Part shown: positions 6,048 through 11,583 of the stretch, in pieces
Position numbering within the stretch: position 1 is the first letter of the stretch
Layout: the number at the start of each line of letters is the position of its first letter
Assembly: GCA_020217165.1 (NCBI GenBank)
Contig: JAIWOE010000004.1
Location: 1-11,583 of the forward strand
DNA: 11,583 nucleotides
Direction of reading: 5' to 3'
From: Desulfovibrio sp.
GTDB lineage: Bacteria; Desulfobacterota; Desulfovibrionia; Desulfovibrionales; Desulfovibrionaceae
The notes under the pieces: generated by a model
Told to the model about the DNA's origin: nothing
Databases searched by the model: none
The model's input: only the letters and a program-made list of their open reading frames with translations
Position numbers and translations under genes: made by a program

Positions 6048-7397
6048 GTGGCCGCCCTCCCCGATATGCGCATCAAGCAATATGAATCCACAGTCATGGA
6101 GTATGTTCGCAAGGAAGGAGGGCACTTCCTAGTCGCCTCCACGGACAACACCTTTATGGCTGTCCTGCGCAATACCATCTATAAACAACTCGCCATTGCA
6201 GAAGAATGCATTACGCCCATTGCCGATGAAAATCACATCCTCAAGAATATCAAAGACGTTTCCATGCGGCGCAAAAAGATTGTGCTCTTCATCGAGCGGG
6301 TGTTCAACAATCGGGAGACGTTTTTCCTCATCCGCCAGGTGAAGAATGCCTACGCCTCAGTCAAGGTGATCATTCTTACCGGGGAGGCCGAACGCCAGCG
6401 CCTGGTGCTGTTGCACGAAATCGGGGCGGACAACTTCATTGCCAAGCCCATCTCCGTCAACGTGCTCATTGAAAAAATCGCCTTTACCATCAAGCCCCAG
6501 GGTAAGATTGGCCGGCTCATCGACAAAGCCCGCCAGCTCCTGGCTGCCGGGCACTATGACGAGACCCTCAAGACCTGCCAGCAGATTCTGGAGGAAAAGC
6601 CCAACTCCGCCGCCGGGCTGCTCATCATGGGGGATGCCTTCAAGGGCATGGGGTACAAGGACAAGGCCGTGGAATGCTTCCTGGAAGCCTCCAACAGCGC
6701 TCAGTTGTTCCTGGAACCCCTGAAAAAGCTGGCGGAATTCTTCCGGGAGGAAGGCCAGCTGGAAGAGCAACTCAAGTATTTGGAAAAACTAGATAAACTC
6801 TCCCCGCTCAACGTGGATCGCAAGGTGGAGATGGGCAGCGTGCACGTGGAGCTAGGCAACATGGAGCAGGCCGAGCAGCTCTTTGACACCGCCCTGGAGC
6901 AGGCCAAGCGCGAGGCCCTGAACTACCTGGAAGACATTACCAGCCGCGTGGCGGACACCTACAGCCAGAAAGATCCCGCCAAGGCCGTTAAATACTATCG
7001 CAAGGCCCTGGAACTCAAGGGCGACATGCTGGACGCCAGCGACCTTGGCACCTTCAACTCCCTGGGCATTGCCCTGCGCCGCCAGGGCCGCTGGATGGAA
7101 GCCATTGACGAATACAAGAAGGCCCAGCGCATTGCCCCAGATGACGAGAACCTGCACTACAACATCGCCATGGCCTATGCCGAGGGCAAGGACTTCGTCC
7201 GCTCCATCAAGCACCTGGAGGAAGCCCTGCTCCTGAACCCGGACTGCTACCGCCAGGACCCGGTGATGGCTTACAACTTCGGCCTCATTCATTCCCGCGG
7301 CCGGCGCAACGAGGCTGCGGTGCGTTTTCTCAAGTCCTCGCTGGAACTCAACCCCAGCTTCGAGAAGGCCCGGAAGCTGCTGGACTCGCTGGGATGA
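6048..7397 (+). CDS. Degenerate response-regulator receiver fused to TPR repeats
   Basis: A 449-residue protein with no export signal or membrane segment. Residues 26-148 have the layout of a CheY-like receiver: a first strand (HFLVASTDN), the strand KKIVLFIERVF where the phosphate-accepting Asp should be, then VIILTGEAE with the conserved Thr (T111), then ADNFIAKPIS with the conserved Lys (K133). The phospho-Asp itself is not visible (I82/E83 occupy that place), and the first acidic pair is reduced to one Asp (D33). The domain is therefore probably not phosphorylated in the usual way. Residues 157-449 form a series of tetratricopeptide repeats, for example ARQLLAAGHYDETLKTCQQI, GNMEQAEQLFDTALEQA and GRWMEAIDEYKKAQRIAP, a scaffold for binding proteins. 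GTG is chosen as the start from its ribosome binding site. The stop overlaps the next gene by 4 bases. A similar receiver-TPR layout occurs in sulfate reducers, from memory; the partner is unknown. Confidence 0.85.
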   Translation: MAALPDMRIKQYESTVMEYVRKEGGHFLVASTDNTFMAVLRNTIYKQLAIAEECITPIADENHILKNIKDVSMRRKKIVLFIERVFNNRETFFLIRQVKNAYASVKVIILTGEAERQRLVLLHEIGADNFIAKPISVNVLIEKIAFTIKPQGKIGRLIDKARQLLAAGHYDETLKTCQQILEEKPNSAAGLLIMGDAFKGMGYKDKAVECFLEASNSAQLFLEPLKKLAEFFREEGQLEEQLKYLEKLDKLSPLNVDRKVEMGSVHVELGNMEQAEQLFDTALEQAKREALNYLEDITSRVADTYSQKDPAKAVKYYRKALELKGDMLDASDLGTFNSLGIALRRQGRWMEAIDEYKKAQRIAPDDENLHYNIAMAYAEGKDFVRSIKHLEEALLLNPDCYRQDPVMAYNFGLIHSRGRRNEAAVRFLKSSLELNPSFEKARKLLDSLG

Positions 7398-8566
7398 TTT
7401 CCGAAGCCACAGAGCTAGGGCGGGGTATGCCACCACCCGAGAAAAACTCCCTCCTGGCCGCCTTGCTGCGCCGCCGTGCCGAGCGAGCCGGCCACCCTGT
7501 GGACAAGGCTGCACTGGAGGAGGTGGTGCGCAAGATGCGTTTGCGCATTGGCTCGCCTTCCACCCCATTTGGTCCAAGCGGGCTGCTGGTCAAAGATCCC
7601 ATGCTGGCCTTCCGGGGCGATCCGGATCATCCCCTGCACGACGCCTTGGGGTACAAGAACCTAGGCATGCCCGAGTCTGTGGACGTGCTGGTGCTGGGTA
7701 ATTCCCAGGTGCATTCGCTATACGCTCCGCCGCAAGAGACCTGGCCGACGTTGTTGGGTGCCCGCACTGGCCTGGCCGTGTACAATGGCGCCATGGGAAG
7801 CTACAGCCCAATACAGTATTTTCTGGGCTACCGGGAGCTCGACGCATTGCACGCAGGCTGCGTGGTGGTTGTGCTGTACATGGGTAATAATGTCTATAAC
7901 AGCGCTAACACATTTAGAAAAATTCCGGATGCGTTTCGAAAGGGTTTCGTGGCTAGTGGCCTGGAGGCCGCGGCGAATTTTCCCACGCATCACGCCACGC
8001 AGATTGAAAGCAGCGACCCGGCCAAACGTATTGAACAATTCATGCAGGCAGCCAAAACCGACACGGAAGGCTTCTGCTTTGCCCGCGTCAGGCAGTTCAC
8101 CCATTATCTGCTGCCAGCCCTGCGCCTGGCGGTGCAGAACCTGCAAAACGAGTTTGTGGCCGGCGGACTGGAGCTGGCCTTGCAATCCCTGACCAAACTG
8201 GCCGGTCTGGCCCGGGAGAGGGGGGCGCCGTTGGTGGTGCTGCGCATGCCGACCAAGGAGCGGGTGGTCTATGAGCGCCACCGCGAGTTCGGCGACGTCA
8301 AGCTCTCTGCAGAGGCGGCACTGCAGCGTCTGTGGGCCATGGAAGTTGAGGCTGACCGGCGGATTGCGGAGCATCTGGCGGCGCTGGCGGTGCCGTCGCA
8401 TTGCCTGGGGGCGCCTTTGGCCGCCCTGCTGCATGAGCCGATGTACCCTCCCCTGGATGTGGACGGGCACCCCTCTTTGCATGGCAGATTCCGCGTGGCC
8501 GAGATGGTTGCAGACTTTCTGGCAGGCACGCCGGCCCTTGCGCCAGGAAGCAACCGGGCTTTGTAG
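7394..8566 (+). CDS. SGNH/GDSL-hydrolase-like protein
   Basis: A 390-residue protein with the landmarks of an SGNH-type esterase or acyltransferase fold. Block I is VLVLGNSQVHS with Ser104 as likely nucleophile. YNGAMGSYSP (residues 130-139) could supply the oxyanion Gly. VVVLYMGNNVYN holds Asn165/166 for block III. DGHPSLHG (357-364) near the end supplies the Asp357/His359 pair. The GNS and D-x-HP forms are variants of the usual GDS and D-x-x-H. No signal peptide or membrane segment is seen, so it is probably cytoplasmic. The start is the ATG overlapping the receiver-TPR stop by 4 bases. An alternative ATG at 7427 has a GGGCGGGG upstream and would remove 11 residues. Bases 7881-7930 are only 34% GC (17 of 50), well below the surroundings. 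The substrate is unknown; a role tied to the upstream TPR protein is inferred from coupling. Confidence 0.75.
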   Translation: MISEATELGRGMPPPEKNSLLAALLRRRAERAGHPVDKAALEEVVRKMRLRIGSPSTPFGPSGLLVKDPMLAFRGDPDHPLHDALGYKNLGMPESVDVLVLGNSQVHSLYAPPQETWPTLLGARTGLAVYNGAMGSYSPIQYFLGYRELDALHAGCVVVVLYMGNNVYNSANTFRKIPDAFRKGFVASGLEAAANFPTHHATQIESSDPAKRIEQFMQAAKTDTEGFCFARVRQFTHYLLPALRLAVQNLQNEFVAGGLELALQSLTKLAGLARERGAPLVVLRMPTKERVVYERHREFGDVKLSAEAALQRLWAMEVEADRRIAEHLAALAVPSHCLGAPLAALLHEPMYPPLDVDGHPSLHGRFRVAEMVADFLAGTPALAPGSNRAL

Positions 8567-8604
8567 CGGCAGGGGGGCGATTGCGCGTGGCCGTGCCCGT
8601 GCAA

Positions 8605-8633
8605 GGGCCAGGGCAAGTGCCGGGCCAGGGCAA
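8605..8633. repeat. Tandem 12-base direct repeat in a convergent gap
   Basis: GGGCCAGGGCAA occurs at 8605-8616 and again at 8622-8633, a period of 17. It lies in the 91-base gap between the convergent SGNH-like and ligase-GNAT genes (8567-8657). No T-run or clear terminator hairpin was found in this gap. The repeat may be low-complexity GC drift. Confidence 0.5.
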
Positions 8634-8657
8634 CGCGGCGGGTGAGTTCGCCACCGC

Positions 8658-11378
8658 CTATCCGGCTTCCGGGTTCAACTCCATCTCGAACTTGTAGACC
8701 TCGTCGTCATAATCCTTCCAGACCTGAAAGCCCACGCGCTCGGCCAGGCCGGCCATGGCGTTGTTCATGAACAGCGCCTGGCCGATGATACGCCGGGTGC
8801 CGCGAGAGCGGCAGTAGCGGATGATCTTGTCCATGAGAATCCGCCCCAGCCCCAGACGCTTGCAGTCCGAGCGGATGAGGATGGCGAACTCTGCGTCGTG
8901 ATTCTCGGGGTCGGTCATGGCCCGCACCACGCCCAACGTCTTGATTTCGCAGGACTCCCCGGGACCGCACAGCCGGTCCGGCCCTTTGGCGATGAAGGCC
9001 ATCTCTCGGTCGTAGTCGATCTGCGTCAGCTTGGTCATCTCCATGCGCGGCAGCTCGCCGATGTTGGAGAAGAAGCGGAAGCGCTTGTCTTCGGCGGAAA
9101 CGTGCTCCAGAAAATCATAGTGTGCCGGCTCGTCTTCGGGGCGGATGGGCCGCAGGGTCACCTGACGGCCGTCGCGCAGGGTGGTGCACTCTTCCAGTTC
9201 CCGGGGATAGGGGCGGATGGAGAGCAGGTCCGCCCCCGTGGCATGGTCTGCCCGGGCGGCGGAGCAGTGGGCGTCCAGGGCAAAGACCCCGTGGGAATCC
9301 GCAAACAGGGGATTGATTTCCAACTCAAAGATTTCCGGAATATCGATGATGAGTTGCGAAATCTTGCACAGGGTGAGGCAAATGGCGTCGATGTCCGCCC
9401 CGGGGAAATCCCGCGATCCCTTGAGCAGGGTATGGACCTTGGTGCGGGAGACGAGTTCCCGCGCCAGGTGCATGTTCAGGGGCGGCAGGGCCACCTGGCG
9501 GTCGCCGGCCAGGTCCGTACGGCTGCCCCCCTGGCCAAAGCGGATGACCGGGCCGAAGACCGGGTCGTTCACCACCTCCACCAGCAGCTCATGGGCTGCG
9601 GCCCGGCGCATCATGCGTTGCACGGCAAAACTCGTGAGCCGCGCCTCGGGCAGCACGGCCCGGATGCGTTCCCGCATGGTCTTGGCGGCGTGACGCACGG
9701 CCTCGGGGCTGTCCAGGTCCAGAGCCACGGCGCCCATGTGGCTTTTGCGCATGATGTCCGGGGAATCCAGCTTCAGGGCCACGGGGAAACCCAGGTCCTG
9801 CGCCGCGCGCACCACGGTTTCGTCATCGTCCACGGGCAGGTCCACCCGCATGTCCACCACGGGAATGGAATAGGCCTTGAGCACCTCCATGGTCTCCGGC
9901 CCGGTGAGCAGGGGTCCTTGGGCGTCGATGGCGTTGCGCACCACCTCGCGGGCGTGGAAGGTGTCCGGATTGTAGGTCTCGGGCAGGGAGGTGGGCGTTT
10001 CCATGAGCAGTTCCTGGTTGCGGCGGTACTGCACCATGGAAAGGAAGCCGCGGATGGCCTTTTCCGGGGTGTCATAGGTAGGCAGGCCGGCCTCGGCAAA
10101 AAACTCCCGGGATTCCAAGGCGTCGTCGATGCCCAGCCAGCTGGTGAGGACGTTGCGCTTGGTCTTGCGGCTCACGGCGGCCACGGCCTTGGCGATGTCC
10201 AGGCCCGGAATCTTGGAGGTGGGCACGCGCATCACCAGCACGGCATCCACCTCCGGCGCGTTGAGCAGCAATTTCAGGGCCGTGGCGTACTTGTCCGCAT
10301 CGGCATCGCTGCGTAGCACCAGGGGATTGGCCGAGGACCAGTCGCACCCCAGGGCCTCGGTGAGGCTGCGGCTGGTTTCCGCAGACAGGCGGGCCAGCTG
10401 CCCGCCCCCCAACAGCAGGGCATCCGCGGCCATGAAACCGGGGGAACCGCCGTTGGTGAGGATGGCCAGGCGCTCCCCGCGCAGGGGGCGGGTGCGGGCC
10501 AGGGTTTCCACGGTATCAAAGAGGGTGTCGATGTCGAACACCCGCAGCATGCCGGCGCGGCGGAAGGCGGCGTCGTAGACATCATCCGCCCCCAGAAAGG
10601 AGCCGGAATGCGCCGCCGCGGCCCGGGCGCCCTCGGCGGACCGGCCAGACTTGACCACCAGCACGGGCTTGTTGCGGGCCGTGGCCCGGGCGGCGGACAT
10701 GAAGGCCCGGGCATGGGTGATGGTTTCCAGATACAGCAGAATGGCGCGGGTGTTGGCGTCGCGGGCCAGAAAGTCCAGCAGGTGGCCAAAGTGGATCTGG
10801 TAGCGGTCTCCCAGGGTGATGCAGTGGGAAAAGCCGATGCCCTTGGAAGACGCCCAGTCCAGCACCGTGGCGAACAGGGAATCCGATTGCGAGACAAAGG
10901 CCACCTTGCCCGGCCGGGCATGACGATGGGCCAGGCTGGCGTTGAGGCCGATGCCAGGGTTCATGAACCCCAGACAATTGGGGCCCAGCAGGCAGAAGTC
11001 GTGCTCCCGGCAGGCCTGGACCACGGCGCGCTTGACATCCTGGCTGGCCCCGCCGGCGTACCGGAAGGCCCCCAGGCTCAGGGCCACCCCGGCCCGTACG
11101 CCGCGCTTGGACAGCTCGGCAATATGCCCCGGCAGCTCGCCCAGGGGAGTGCAGAAGCAGGCCAGCTCCGGCGTCAGGGGCAGCGTGTCGATGGTCTTGT
11201 AGCATTCCTCGCCAGCCACGGTGGCCAGCTCGGGATGCACGGGCATCACCGGGCCCAGGAACGTGCCCGAGAGCAGATTCCGCATCAGAATCTGCCCGGG
11301 GTGTCCAGGCTCATCCGTGGCGCCGATAACGGCCACGGACGTGGGATTGAAAAGCTGCTTGAAGCAGGCCGCGTTCAC
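8658..11378 (-). CDS. ADP-forming acyl-CoA ligase fused to a GNAT acetyltransferase (Pat/PatZ-like)
   Basis: A 906-residue cytoplasmic protein with the domain order of bacterial protein lysine acetyltransferase Pat/PatZ. In order: CoA-binding Rossmann domain (about 5-125, with SVAVIGATDEPGHPG), ligase middle domains with LLGPNCLGFMNP and the AHSGSFLGADD segment (His257), an ATP-grasp domain (about 485-710, with FPVALKLDSPDIMRKSH and ELEINPL), and a C-terminal GNAT domain (about 740-900). The GNAT acetyl-CoA loop is KRLGLGRILM (840-849), preceded by DAEFAIL, whose Glu830 is a candidate general base. Pat proteins acetylate and switch off acetyl-CoA synthetase and other targets; that role is inferred here. 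The ligase half keeps the HSGS histidine, but the HKSD-type histidine of the ATP-grasp part appears as Arg544. The start is GTG at 11378, with AAGGAGG 5 bases upstream; the longer frame to 11429 lacks such a site. It may instead be a working acyl-CoA ligase. Confidence 0.9.
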   Translation of the reverse strand: MNAACFKQLFNPTSVAVIGATDEPGHPGQILMRNLLSGTFLGPVMPVHPELATVAGEECYKTIDTLPLTPELACFCTPLGELPGHIAELSKRGVRAGVALSLGAFRYAGGASQDVKRAVVQACREHDFCLLGPNCLGFMNPGIGLNASLAHRHARPGKVAFVSQSDSLFATVLDWASSKGIGFSHCITLGDRYQIHFGHLLDFLARDANTRAILLYLETITHARAFMSAARATARNKPVLVVKSGRSAEGARAAAAHSGSFLGADDVYDAAFRRAGMLRVFDIDTLFDTVETLARTRPLRGERLAILTNGGSPGFMAADALLLGGGQLARLSAETSRSLTEALGCDWSSANPLVLRSDADADKYATALKLLLNAPEVDAVLVMRVPTSKIPGLDIAKAVAAVSRKTKRNVLTSWLGIDDALESREFFAEAGLPTYDTPEKAIRGFLSMVQYRRNQELLMETPTSLPETYNPDTFHAREVVRNAIDAQGPLLTGPETMEVLKAYSIPVVDMRVDLPVDDDETVVRAAQDLGFPVALKLDSPDIMRKSHMGAVALDLDSPEAVRHAAKTMRERIRAVLPEARLTSFAVQRMMRRAAAHELLVEVVNDPVFGPVIRFGQGGSRTDLAGDRQVALPPLNMHLARELVSRTKVHTLLKGSRDFPGADIDAICLTLCKISQLIIDIPEIFELEINPLFADSHGVFALDAHCSAARADHATGADLLSIRPYPRELEECTTLRDGRQVTLRPIRPEDEPAHYDFLEHVSAEDKRFRFFSNIGELPRMEMTKLTQIDYDREMAFIAKGPDRLCGPGESCEIKTLGVVRAMTDPENHDAEFAILIRSDCKRLGLGRILMDKIIRYCRSRGTRRIIGQALFMNNAMAGLAERVGFQVWKDYDDEVYKFEMELNPEAG

Positions 11379-11383
11379 CGGCG

Positions 11384-11390
11384 CCTCCTT
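11384..11390 (-). promoter_or_regulatory. Ribosome binding site for the GTG start of the ligase-GNAT gene
   Basis: Minus-strand AAGGAGG lies 5 bases before the GTG at 11378. It decides this start against an upstream in-frame ATG at 11429 that would add 17 residues. Confidence 0.85.
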
Positions 11391-11410
11391 ATTGTGGAAT
11401 GGCCCAAGTT

Positions 11411-11439
11411 GGTATGGCCTGCCCGGCACGCCAAGTCAA
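11411..11439 (-). promoter_or_regulatory. Candidate sigma-70-type promoter of the ligase-GNAT gene
   Basis: On the minus strand, TTGACT (11439-11434) and CATACC (11416-11411) are 17 bases apart. The -35 box matches 5 of 6 positions and the -10 box 3 of 6. Transcription would start about 26 bases before the GTG, just ahead of the ribosome binding site. If real, it overlaps the first codons of the longer frame from 11429 and argues against that start. I see no gene in the remaining stretch to 11583. Confidence 0.4.
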
Positions 11440-11583
11440 TGGAAAGTGGCAAGGCCGGCCAGCCGCCGCCGTTCCAATCTGTCCCGAATGGTTCCCCCCT
11501 GAACGTCGCAGGATACATCCACTTGAATTCCGAGCATTTTCCACGTGTTGATACCGCCTCGCCAGCTTTTACGCATCTTTACA

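Noticed and set aside
5979..6132. Small plus-strand frame beginning MQETPRVLIM ahead of the receiver-TPR gene
   Set aside because: Its start resembles a receiver N-terminus, but it overlaps the promoter and the receiver-TPR gene in another frame, and the remainder is Pro/Ser-rich without a motif.
8898..10316. 472-codon open frame on the plus strand
   Set aside because: It is antisense to the ligase-GNAT gene, whose domains are continuous through this stretch. The translation is G/H-rich without motifs.
11379..11429. Upstream extension of the ligase-GNAT protein by 17 residues
   Set aside because: The ATG at 11429 has no ribosome binding site and would overlap the candidate promoter, whereas the GTG at 11378 has AAGGAGG 5 bases upstream.

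Overview
The window is GC-rich, tightly packed bacterial DNA. Its gene content points to an anaerobic deltaproteobacterium of the Desulfovibrio type: a CbiE-CbiT fusion next to CobM, GTG starts, and an acyl-CoA ligase fused to a GNAT domain. This taxonomic guess is inference from gene types and style; no marker gene is present. There are nine genes, and I see no rRNA, tRNA, CRISPR array, transposase or phage gene.

Region 1 (1-1984, plus strand) is the end of a cobalamin (corrin ring) operon. It holds the 3' part of a CbiE-CbiT (CobL-type) fusion, cut by the left edge, then cobM/cbiF, then a YjbQ-family protein. The genes overlap by 4 and 1 bases, so they are probably translationally coupled. 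Region 2 (1998-4229, minus strand) converges on it with a 13-base gap. It is a likely three-gene envelope operon: a small secreted protein of unknown family, a secreted protein resembling DUF4412/LolA-like proteins, and a membrane protein carrying three copies of a PGxGxxYxGR-type hairpin motif.

Region 3 (4230-4524) is non-coding. It contains a perfect 22-base interrupted palindrome, a TGCAAC motif repeated three times at exactly 20-base steps, and a GC-rich hairpin. Region 4 (4525-8566) is a divergent signalling locus. A GAF-like/GGDEF diguanylate cyclase reads leftward. A degenerate receiver-TPR protein reads rightward and overlaps an SGNH-hydrolase-like gene by 4 bases. Both sides of the divergent gap have plausible sigma-70-type promoters.

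Region 5 (8567-11583) is a 91-base convergent gap followed by a large minus-strand gene. Its product (906 aa) joins an ADP-forming acyl-CoA ligase to a C-terminal GNAT acetyltransferase, the layout of protein lysine acetyltransferase Pat/PatZ. A promoter candidate and a strong ribosome binding site lie upstream of a GTG start.

The strongest candidates for something little described are the three-gene envelope operon with its patterned upstream region, the receiver-TPR/SGNH pair beside the cyclase, and the mixed set of active-site residues in the ligase-GNAT protein.
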